NCBI GenBank assembly: GCA_900169235.1
Contig: FWCC01000608.1
Span: forward strand, 1 to 16,026
Direction of reading: 5' to 3'
Length of the DNA: 16,026 bases
Origin: Zarea fungicola
Lineage: Eukaryota > Ascomycota > Sordariomycetes > Hypocreales > Cordycipitaceae
In this document: positions 1 to 7,691 of the stretch, one piece after another
Numbering within the stretch: the stretch's first letter is position 1
How the letters are laid out: each line of letters opens with the position of its first letter
Position numbers and translations under genes: made by a program
The notes under the pieces: generated by a model
The model's input: only the letters and a program-made list of their open reading frames with translations
Told to the model about the DNA's origin: nothing
Databases searched by the model: none

Positions 1-62
1 ATAATCACACCCCGCGCAACAGTCTTAGTGCTTACGAATGACAGCGGGCCGAAACTCAATAC

Positions 63-113
63 TTTGGCTCGACAAGACAGGCTCGGTCCCGATTGGTCTC
101 ATACGTCAGTTTA
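63..113. repeat. Diverged direct repeat, copy A
   Basis: This copy starts with TTTGGCT and has a core at 76-113 that matches positions 250-287 with 4 mismatches over 38 bases. Copy A carries a few extra bases between TTTGGCT and the core. Both copies hold TCGGTCCCGATTGGTC, which includes an inverted CCAAT box (ATTGG). The copies are about 174-180 bp apart. I do not recognise the repeat family. A mobile-element or subtelomeric remnant is possible but unproven. Confidence 0.6.
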
Positions 114-242
114 TTAAAAGTGTTGCCTAGCTCCCGGCCATAGACCGTTTTATTAGACCCTTAAAAACTCCCGACAAGTCTTCGTCTGACGCGAATTCCC
201 CCGACTCACGTAATTACAGTGGTGCTCATCTAGTCCGCCAAG

Positions 243-287
243 TTTGGCTGACAGGTTCGGTCCCGATTGGTCACATTGGTCAGTTTA
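243..287. repeat. Diverged direct repeat, copy B
   Basis: This is the second copy of the repeat at 63-113, in the same orientation, again TTTGGCT followed by the GACAGG...CAGTTTA core. It contains two ATTGGTC motifs, whereas copy A has one. It lies about 185 bp before the open frame of the truncated esterase-like pseudogene. The repeat may therefore mark the junction where that gene lost its 5' end (inference). Confidence 0.6.
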
Positions 288-470
288 GCCCTCTCAGGCT
301 CTTTTACCTCTTTGGGGTGCAGGCGAGATTACTGGAAATCATATCATCAGGATAACGAGAGCTCATGGCTGCTTCCTCGCACACTTGCCAAATCAGACCA
401 AAATTATAATCCGACTCAAGTGGGAAATGAATGCATCGTATTTTCTTTCATTTAATTTTATTCTATTTTT

Positions 471-2029
471 TTGACATTGGCAACCTACGATTATCCGGCC
501 TGGTTTGGGCTTACTTTGATATCCAGGACTGCCCAGGACTGCAGTGGAAAGTGCCAAAACATCATCGATGTCGCCAAAAAGAACATTGATACTATTCTGA
601 AGCCCAACATCCGGCAATTGCTGTCTGCTCTCAACGACAAGATGAACAAGAAGAGCGTTGTAGTCTACAACGGATACGCTCAATTCTTCAACACGGAGAA
701 TGACGCGTGCGAAAAGGACCAAAACTGGCTTCTCGCAGGACGATGGTTCAGCAAGGGTCGCACGCTCAACAAGGATCGCCTACCAAGTTCAACGAGCTGG
801 TGGTTGGCATCAACGATGCCATCCGAGATGTCGTTGAAGAATTCCGCAAAAAGGACCTCAACTACGAGATTGACATGGCCGACTGGGATCTATGGCCCCA
901 AAAGGGTGTCAAGGGTCAGTTCTGCGATCCATCCTCGTCCGGTCACTATCCTGACGATAAGCAAAAGGATTTGCAGTTCTTCAAGCAGGACACCTATGTC
1001 GAAGAGCTGATCCATGACGAGTTGAGGAAGCGCGACACTGCCACCCTAGAGCGAGAAGAAGATGAATTTCAAGCTTTTGTCGCCGGCCTGAAAAAGGACA
1101 ATATCTACAACTCGCTCCTTTACAAATCTTCCAACAAGCGCGCCGAGGTCCTACACAAGCTCGACCCCCGTGCACCAGCACCACCAAGCTGCCCCGGTGA
1201 TGGCGATTTCGACGTCACCCTCGGTCTGGGTCTTCCCGACAGGTTTGGCAAGCTGTTTCATCCCAACGAGCTTGGCCACAAGACTATTGCTTCTTTTGCC
1301 ATAGCTACGGCCATGGACATTCGCGCCGAGGTTCTAGGAGTCTCGGCCCCGGCATGCCAAAAGACGGACGAATTCAACTGCTATCAAAAGCAGGGCCGTA
1401 AAGGGTACGCCAGTGTCGATCGCATGAATGAAAATTACAAAGATATCTGCGACAGCGTCAAGGTCCCAGAGAACGAGCAAGGGTGGCACTTTACAAAGAA
1501 CTACCACGAGGGAACCCCCGATGAGCACGACATGACCGTGTCGCTCGGAAAAGCCAAGGACTTCAACAAAGACGAGTGCCTCGACAGCATGAGCCGCATC
1601 ATCAATGGCTGCGATGGCAACGATGACAAGAACCCCCTGGACTGGAAGTTTGGTGGCAAATGGGTTCGCGGCGAGTACACCTACGAAGTCGCCCCCAAGC
1701 GCGACAACCGACCCTGGCCCCCTATCCAAAAGACCGATGGCACTTGCGAAGGTTGGTACAAGGTGTTCTTTGGCGCATACACCGTCGAGGGCGCGGGTTG
1801 GGCCACCTGGGACTATGGTCAAAGCACCCTGCTCAAGTCGCTGCGTGGCTGCATGGGCAGCGGCATCACCAAGTGGAGGTTTGACTACTACGATTCGCCA
1901 TCAGATAAGGGCATGGAGTGGAAGGCGACTTTCCAAACGCCAATTTGGGTTCGTGCGAGATGCATGAAGAATGACAAGTTGCAACGAGCATCAGGTGGTC
2001 ATACCGACGGCTGCAAAGGAAATGATTAA
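471..2029 (+). pseudogene. SGNH/GDSL esterase-like relic, 5'-truncated and frameshifted
   Basis: Two overlapping frames together give the middle and C-terminal part of a fungal SGNH/GDSL-type hydrolase-like protein. The first frame (homology-like from about 522) reads through VVVYNGYAQFFNTENDAC and ends its sense near 779. The rest continues in another frame from 782 (TKFNELVVGINDAIRDVV) to the stop at 2029. Between codons CGC (777-779) and ACC (782) two bases are left over, a net -1/+2 shift. No 45-nt or longer GT-AG intron fits there. The second part holds the block with the catalytic His, FHPNELGH (about 1256-1279), and a Cys-rich C-terminal extension ending RARC...GC.G. The N-terminal Gly-Asp-Ser nucleophile block is absent and the first frame has no ATG. 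Catalysis is therefore unlikely. Alternatives are an indel sequencing error for the shift, or an unseen 5' exon outside the window. Family assignment is from recognition of motifs, not a search. Confidence 0.65.
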
Positions 2030-2922
2030 TGTGGTCTTTTTCTCTTTGTCAATATTTGCTTGAAATATAAAAACAAAGTCCGTAAATAAAGAATGTATTT
2101 CACAAAACTGTGAAAACTTCAGCCAATCGTGACGAGATCTCAGTGTAGCAGTGTGAAGAAACAAGTGACGGTGAACCAACAGTCTTCATTCTTGTCCCTC
2201 ATATGGGAACCACTATAAGCCAGTAGGGTCAGGGTTATATAATCGGTACTTTAATAAGCCTACTATTGCTAACTGAATATGGAGTTCGGAGTATGTATTT
2301 ACTATTTAGTGGCCCTAGCATTAAGTTTTGTTCAAGGCCATATTAGTAAAATTTAGCACCTCGCAGCATGCTGATGTGCATACAACACCACCTCTTGGGT
2401 TGGCAGAATGTCGCATTTAGTCTCCCCAATTAATAAAATAAAAATGAAGTAGCATTTCAGGTGTTACTATTAGCGTTGCATCATGGCTGTGGCCCACTGG
2501 CCCACTGGCCCATCCCTATGCTCGAGGCTGGATCAAAGCCTGTACTAATGATGACCGTCCTTTGCCAGCTACCTGTGCACCTACGTCCACAACCACCGGT
2601 TAAATATGCTGTCGCGGTGGTTCAAAACAGAGCTCCAGACATTGGTGTTTTCCGGTGTGTACAATAAGTAGCCGTCGGGTGCCATTGTCCGGCGTCTCGC
2701 GGACTCGGGCAGGATTCTACCGCTGGCGTCTTCAAAGATGGGCCAACCATACTAGTCAATAGAAAAATAATCTCCTTCTTCCTTGAGGCGGGGTCAGCTT
2801 CCATTTCTCGACGATGTTTTGTATCCCTGAGAACGGCCGTGGTGTATAAATACCCCAAGCAGAGGACTCAGGGGCTCGGGGACGTCAGCTACGTCGTCCC
2901 ACTCTCATCATACAATCAAAGA
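2030..2922. other. Intergenic, no supported gene
   Basis: Short open frames here have no recognisable protein character. A short tandem repeat of GGCCCACT (about 2.5 units) lies at 2491-2513. A TATAAATA sequence lies near 2841 on the plus strand, but no gene follows it in that orientation. Confidence 0.4.
2085..2090 (+). terminator. AATAAA polyadenylation-type signal
   Basis: An exact AATAAA lies 56 nt after the stop codon of the esterase-like relic, in an AT-rich stretch. It would be the polyadenylation signal of the ancestral gene. Fungal poly(A) signals are loose, so this is suggestive only. Confidence 0.3.
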
Positions 2923-3312
2923 TTAGAGGAAGAAGTGTGCTCCAAAGGTACCACGCGCCATGCGTTGAGCCAATGTTACGTATTCCCCTACAGCAACTAC
3001 GCCTGGTGCACGCAGTGGCTCCTCGCGCCGCACGAGCGCCGTGGCAGCTTTGATGGAGTACTCGTACTTGTTGGTTGATCGCAGGCACAGGTCCGCGCCA
3101 TACGCAAGCAGCAGTTGCACGTTTCCGAGCTTCGTCTTATCGTCGAATGAATCGCTGGCAAAGTATCACGTCTGGTAGATGAAAGGCACACCCTGGATCG
3201 TCACGTTGACGTCGCCAGGTAGGTACAGCGTGAGCAAGTACGCCGCCGTGCCGTTGTGCCGGCCCATGGCTGCGTTCTCCCGACAGGTAGTGTAGATTTT
3301 GGGCGCCTCCAT
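2923..3312 (-). pseudogene. Ankyrin-repeat protein relic with internal stop
   Basis: Reading the minus strand from an ATG at 3312, one frame stays protein-like for 129 codons to a TAA at 2923-2925, with a single TGA at 3166-3168. Before the stop it reads GRHNGTAAYLLTLYLPGDVN, and after it GNVQLLLAYGADLCLRS. These are typical ankyrin-repeat helix and hairpin patterns (G...V..LL..GAD). About two repeats can be seen. Ankyrin repeats mediate protein-protein contacts. The fragment is far shorter than usual fungal ankyrin proteins and has no clear extra domain, so it looks like a leftover. An intron removing the stop (GTGTGC donor near 3195 to an AG about 56 nt on) is conceivable, but the donor is poor and the removed part looks coding. 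Confidence 0.55.
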
Positions 3313-3405
3313 GTCAGTCTCTCTGGTCGAGTGGTTGCCTAGCACCCTCGTCCTTACGCCAAGTTAGTTGTTGGTTGTTGGTTGCAAAGTGATCCTCGTG
3401 TTGGT

Positions 3406-3411
3406 CACGTG
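3406..3411. promoter_or_regulatory. CACGTG E-box upstream of the monooxygenase
   Basis: An exact palindromic CACGTG, within GTCACGTGC, lies 126 nt before the monooxygenase ATG. CACGTG is the core of bHLH/bZIP sites in fungi. One such hexamer is expected every 4 kb by chance, so function is uncertain. Confidence 0.25.
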
Positions 3412-3536
3412 CATGATGAATGGGTCTGCTTACTCCGACCGTCCCGATGCCATGATTAGCGGGCACTTTTGGCAGGTAGAGTGTGATGGGCTGAAATGAA
3501 GCTTGCAAGTTTTCTTACTTGCCTATTTGGTATAAA

Positions 3537-4778
3537 ATGCAGCAAAATATTCTCTCACAGAAAAAAATCGTGGTTGTGGGCGGTGGCGTTGCTGGCTTGT
3601 CCTTTGCAATCGCCCTCCGCCGTCTGTGGAACCACGATACACACGGACCATTCCCCAGTATCACCATATTCGAGCGGGAGGACCGGAAAAGAGATATTGC
3701 TCGGGCTGGATACTCCCTCTCTTTGGGAAGCCGTCCTGATCACGAAGGCCTGCAAACTATACAGCGGCTGGGGCTTATGAACGATATAATCCAGGCTGGA
3801 CTGAACAAGCCTGCGAACCCCGGCGCATACGCAATTTGGGACACCAAATGGCGAGAATTGTATCGCATACCGGTTAGGAAACTTGACGAGCTGCCTTTGG
3901 CTAGCGTTAGAATCGCGAGGCAGAGGCTGCGTGATGTGCTTGCTGCCAGTGCAGAGACTCATTGCTCCATTGAATGGGGCACAACATGCAAGGCAGTTTC
4001 TCCTGTGGCCGGCACGACCGGATTCCAACTCGAATTAAGCAATGGTAGCACTGCACAGTGTGATGTTTTGGTAGTTGCAGAGGGCGCAAACAGCAAGCTG
4101 AGAACGCAGCTTAACCCGTCTGCAACGCTCGACTTTGCGGGCGCAATCCTGATTAGTGGAACAGCCAAGCTAATGCGGCCACCATATGACCAGACATGGG
4201 GCTTTCTCACTCCAGTAAATGGAGTCTTACTCTTTGTTTCACCACTCGATGACGACACGGTGTTCTGGAACCTCAGCTTTCGAGCTGGCAAGGCTCGCGA
4301 GGTGTCAAGTCCGCCATACGAGCAGATTGAGCGCGAATTGATACTAGATGAAGCGCGAGTGCTTGGCGAACCGTACGGGAAAATGTTTAGCGACCTCATA
4401 GATGCCACAGATGTATCAACTATTCGTGTGGGCAATGCCGTGGAGAGACCTCCGTTTCCGCATGCAATTGACGATTGTCTCCCACCGAACGCCGCCTTTA
4501 TCGGTGACGCAAACCATGCTGTTACCCAATTTTCCGGCAACGGCGCAAATCTCGCGTTGATGGATGGATGGGATCTTGCAGAATCATTGTGTTTGAATAG
4601 TACTTTCCCAGAAGCTTTGAAGATGTATGACGAGAAGAGCATCGGGCGAGCTACCAGGACGCTTGACAAGTCGCATCGCATCATCAAGTATGTGCATTGG
4701 TCGATTTGGAGCTGGCCGGTTGTCAGGGTATTTATACGATTTCTCGTCTTTACGGGGTTGTTAGGGAAGCAGAAGTAA
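3537..4778 (+). CDS. FAD-dependent monooxygenase (aromatic hydroxylase-type fold)
   Basis: Single exon, 413 aa. It belongs to the group A flavin monooxygenases (FAD_binding_3 / PHBH-type fold), which use NAD(P)H and O2 to hydroxylate or epoxidise small organic substrates. Visible motifs are the dinucleotide-binding GGGVAG at residues 15-20, with E46 ending the second strand. RIARQRLRDVL lies at 125-135. AEGANSKLR (181-189) stands at the place of the usual ADG..S..R motif. The FAD-ribityl GD motif, FIGDANHAV, is at 321-329, followed by SGNGANLALMDGWDLAESL. The last 30 residues (YVHWSIWSWPVVRVFIRFLV...) are hydrophobic and aromatic and could be a membrane-associating tail. I chose the ATG at 3537 because it is the only Met before the Rossmann strand. 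A TATAAA directly abuts it (3531-3536). Length is normal for the family. Substrate is unknown. Similar enzymes occur in secondary-metabolite clusters, but no backbone synthase is present here. Confidence 0.9.
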   Translation: MQQNILSQKKIVVVGGGVAGLSFAIALRRLWNHDTHGPFPSITIFEREDRKRDIARAGYSLSLGSRPDHEGLQTIQRLGLMNDIIQAGLNKPANPGAYAIWDTKWRELYRIPVRKLDELPLASVRIARQRLRDVLAASAETHCSIEWGTTCKAVSPVAGTTGFQLELSNGSTAQCDVLVVAEGANSKLRTQLNPSATLDFAGAILISGTAKLMRPPYDQTWGFLTPVNGVLLFVSPLDDDTVFWNLSFRAGKAREVSSPPYEQIERELILDEARVLGEPYGKMFSDLIDATDVSTIRVGNAVERPPFPHAIDDCLPPNAAFIGDANHAVTQFSGNGANLALMDGWDLAESLCLNSTFPEALKMYDEKSIGRATRTLDKSHRIIKYVHWSIWSWPVVRVFIRFLVFTGLLGKQK

Positions 4779-6164
4779 GGTATTTACAAGCTGTGTCTCC
4801 TTGAAAGTAAAGCTATTATGAAACTGCCACGACAGCATCTAGATATTGATCCTAAACTTTTTTCCTCATTTAGTGCAATGCGCGAGGAGGTGCCAGTGAG
4901 CGTAACTGGATGATTTGGCGAACTCATTCTTGACGGAGGGAGAATAGTATAGTACTACCCTGTTGAGCCATAAGTAGCTCGCAGTGCGAAGCGGACACGG
5001 CGTTTTCAGGTGCAACATAGCTTGTCAAGTGGTGTCCTCCGCAGCAAGTAACTGCCAGGATTTAGTCTTGCCCGCTCATATCAGAGGTATCTTTAGAGGA
5101 CGTCGGCAGACTCCGGACGATATACACAAGTCGTACTGGTACCTTGTGCATAATTAGAACAACGTATGCTACGCTAGAGGGCACTTGAACCGAGTATTCT
5201 GTCGGAACAGCAGCAATGGTCGGCTCTCGTTGACTGATTCATGTACCGCAAGTACACTACCTATGGTATAGACAGGCACCTACCCCGCTGGATAGCTACT
5301 CAGTCAATCGATTTTCAAAGTTCTTTAACTACTGTTATTATAATATCATAATAAATTCAACTAGCCTGATAATTCCAACAGGTTGCTATCTAATGACTAT
5401 AGAAAAGCGATAAATCCATTTGACCTGTCCTTTCAGCACGTATCGATTAAATGAGCCACTTGCCCGTTCCTGTTCTAGAATATGTAATCCGTGTTCCCTC
5501 GACTGATTAGAGACTGAACGTTGAAATATTTGAATGTGGTAGACTTTGGGATAGGAGTAAGGCCCGTTACGTAGAGGCGACCTTATGCAATCGCCCCTCC
5601 GCTAGCGGTGCACCGGCCTTGGCACAAGTTCTAATTTCAGTACATCCAGTTTCTAGTCTCCTTGCCGCGTCCCGAAATGGCCGAGACTGGCGCCGCTATG
5701 GGGACGCTAGTCTCGCCTTGTTCTATAATCAGCTAGGGTTGCAGGGATTGCTCGTCTATCGGGGTTGTCTACTGGCACAGACGCCCTTGTTCTCTCCACA
5801 TTGATGAAAGGACCAACTATTTTCAAACTTCCCCGCCGCGCGATTCAAAACTTGCAACGCCATGCCACGTAGCCAATTAGACACATGAGTAGTACCATTG
5901 CGCGTCCTCAGCTCGTCCAGGTGCAAAACACGTCTCTCTTCTTCGCCACTACGGCGTAACAGTGCTTTACTGCGTAGGAGCGTTGATTGGCTAGGAGTTT
6001 TACCGCAGTGCTCAGACTGATTCGCCACAGGAACCGTTGGTAAAATGTTGGGTGGAAAGTACCTCGCAGCGTGATCTATGTAGCGACAGTATAGCCCGGC
6101 ATTGCAGTCAATTCGTCAACGGTGGAGGTATTGAAGGACAGCATCGATTAGACAAAAAATATAA
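4779..6164. other. Long intergenic stretch, no supported gene
   Basis: About 1.4 kb with frequent stops in all frames. I found no open frame of convincing protein character, no tRNA-like cloverleaf and no clear repeat. A minus-strand open frame at 5756-6028 looks composition-driven and is not called. The stretch 5320-5420 is AT-rich. Confidence 0.4.
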
Positions 6165-6446
6165 ACGGCTGACGATTGGATGGAAGAACTGGCTGCCGAC
6201 ACATGGAAGGCTAATGCATTGGATAATTATACGTCTTCTGTCAAAGCCGTGGATGGATTGTGGCTATACAAGTACGGAGGCAAATTTGAGCCCACATTTT
6301 TTGCCACTCGGATCCCATGCAACGTTCTCACCTTTTCATAGCCCTTTGCCCTTGAAGAGCTAGCACACCACGCAGACGAGTACTTTGAAATTCCAGCCCA
6401 CTCAACAGCAGATAAATTAGCACTAGGCCCATACCTCGTACACTAA
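6165..6446 (+). pseudogene. C-terminal relic of an unassigned protein, internal TAG
   Basis: In the frame of position 6180, the sequence reads as convincing protein for about 93 codons to TAA at 6444-6446, interrupted once by TAG at 6339-6341. Sample segments are ADDWMEELAADTWKANALDN before, and PFALEELAHHADEYFEIPAH after, the stop. The stop would be explained by CAG to TAG. Immediately upstream the protein-like reading jumps frames (VEVLKDSID ending near 6148, then KKYKRLT), suggesting small indels. I do not recognise the family. The Trp/Tyr-rich middle and acidic helices suggest a folded soluble domain. No intron placing the stop outside the message keeps the frame: a GTACGG donor at 6271 gives a frame mismatch. 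It is probably a decayed gene, with coincidence as the alternative. Confidence 0.4.
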
Positions 6447-6665
6447 GTTGAAACCGAGCCGCTTCCTCCACCGATCATGTAAATTGGTTGGGGAGGTGAG
6501 AGCCCGCTCGAGATACTGCCTGAGCCCGCCCAGTATTTTCCGTCAAGTTAGCGGCCGCCGTTGCATTTTCTTTTCATCCCGGATTGAAACTAGAGTTATA
6601 CCTAGTTCTTTTGCCGAGCATTCCTGCCAAAAAGAAACATATATAGCCGCCTTCTGATTCTGCAG

Positions 6666-6784
6666 GTACGAAATGTGCGGGAGATACCTCCACCCATCCT
6701 ACCCAGTGGAGGCTCTTCTGAGTGAATTTCATTCGTATTTTATGACTGTATACGGCTAACAGCAAACAGACTGGTAATTTGCAG
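6666..6784 (+). other. Possible 5'-leader intron
   Basis: A donor GTACGA at 6666 and an acceptor TTTGCAG ending at 6784 frame a 119-nt interval. A CTAAC branch-site-like sequence lies near 6755, about 25-30 nt before the acceptor. The next bases are the ATG of the downstream open frame. The upstream sequence has stops in the matching frame, so this would be an intron in the untranslated leader. A TATATA box near 6640 leaves little room for a leader exon, so support is moderate at best. Confidence 0.3.
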
Positions 6785-7387
6785 ATGGCGCCGCCTCTGC
6801 AAGCCAACTCAGAGCCACCAACCAAGAGGCACCGTACAATGCAGCGTGTCTCCGAGCAAGAGAATCGGCTTGACTTAACCAGTGCAGAAGCTGTTTCAGT
6901 TCGAAATCACAATATAGGGCAAGAACTCAGGTCTTGCGAAAGGGGGGTCGCCTCTCATCGAACCCTACATCTCTACAGTGTAGCCCAGGCTAGCCAGCAT
7001 CTCTTTTCTTGCGAAGCTTGCACCGGCAAATGCATAGGATGGCATGAACATGATAAACAGGAGAAAAGAAACCTTGATGGAAGTCCTACAGCATCAAGCC
7101 TCCAACGGGGACGTCATAACAATACCACCAGAAGCGACGGTGGGCTTGCTCAACCACAACTCGAAAGCGGCCAATTCAACGCGAATATATCAAATCACAT
7201 GGAAACCAGGAGAAAGAATGATCCAAAAAAGAAACGCTCAAAGCATTTTTCAACATCCGAGTCCCAGGGTCCTGTCAAGAGGGGTGTCGAGGCACAATCC
7301 CAATTAGCAGAGTACAAGGCGTTCCTAGCCACACGCAGCACAGATTTTATCAAAGGGGCTGACGATATACGCAAAGGCTGGCCTTGA
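6785..7387 (+). CDS. Uncharacterised basic, probably nuclear protein
   Basis: An open frame of 200 codons from ATG 6785 to TGA 7385-7387. I do not recognise a family. The product is hydrophilic and low in hydrophobic segments, with no signal peptide or membrane helix. Two basic clusters resemble nuclear localisation signals: PPTKRHRT near the N-terminus, and RRKNDPKKKRSKH at about residues 142-154. Four cysteines lie close together around residue 80, in CEACTGKC plus one earlier Cys. The C-terminal part (QLAEYKAFLATRSTDFIKGA) looks helical. The ATG sits right after a good splice-acceptor sequence (TTTGCAG). It converges on the Zn2Cys6 gene. A second open frame at 7044-7307 overlaps it, which lowers confidence. 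It may be a genuine small gene or part of a decayed one. Confidence 0.4.
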   Translation: MAPPLQANSEPPTKRHRTMQRVSEQENRLDLTSAEAVSVRNHNIGQELRSCERGVASHRTLHLYSVAQASQHLFSCEACTGKCIGWHEHDKQEKRNLDGSPTASSLQRGRHNNTTRSDGGLAQPQLESGQFNANISNHMETRRKNDPKKKRSKHFSTSESQGPVKRGVEAQSQLAEYKAFLATRSTDFIKGADDIRKGWP

Positions 7388-7691
7388 ATAAGCCAATTGA
7401 AACGTTTTGGCAGTTAATGGCAAGCTCTATCCTGGAGAGCCGAGCCAATATGGTACTTACTCAGCACCCACCTAGAACGGTGGTGTACCAGTATGCTTTG
7501 TGCTTAAGTGTCAGCCAAGTAAGCTATTAATACATGGTGGTAGCTAGAATTAACTCGAATCTTTTGTACATAATGCTGGAGGCCCTCTGAGGCGTGCTCT
7601 TCCGAACACGTCTTAAAACAATCAGGTATGCGTGGTTGTCCCGCACCACGCAGCCTAGCCAGTCAAACAACACCAACCAATAATCCCATTG
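7388..7691. other. Convergent intergenic region
   Basis: This 304-nt stretch lies between the 3' end of the basic ORF (plus strand) and the 3' end of the Zn2Cys6 gene (minus strand). It should hold both 3' untranslated regions. I see no coding frame or hairpin worth calling. Confidence 0.5.

Larger units (their letters stand above)
1..470. other. Gene-free left edge with repeats
   Basis: Apart from the two repeat copies I see no coding region, tRNA or splice signal that can be supported here. In particular, no Gly-Asp-Ser block could be found that would supply the missing N-terminus of the esterase-like gene downstream. Confidence 0.4.

Noticed and set aside
250..270. GGTTCGGTCCC as a tRNA/SINE B-box
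   Set aside because: It matches the B-box consensus only partly, and no A-box or cloverleaf could be formed around it.
720..800. An intron joining the two frames of the esterase-like gene
   Set aside because: The only GT...AG pairs that bridge the frames are about 30 nt apart, too short for a fungal intron, and the protein pattern needs no removed residues there.
1605..1967. Long open frames in other frames and on the opposite strand over the esterase-like relic
   Set aside because: They are shadows of the GC-rich coding frame and lack motifs.
5756..6028. Minus-strand open frame, 90 codons
   Set aside because: Starts at a non-ATG or weak context, no motif is recognised, and no promoter or splice support is visible.
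6271..6341. Intron (GTACGG...CATAG) that would remove the TAG in the 6165-6446 relic
   Set aside because: Joining at these sites puts the downstream segment in the wrong frame and leads to an early stop.
7044..7307. Alternative frame overlapping the basic orphan ORF
   Set aside because: It is shorter, lacks an upstream splice or start context, and competes with the longer frame. Neither is certain, but the longer is preferred.
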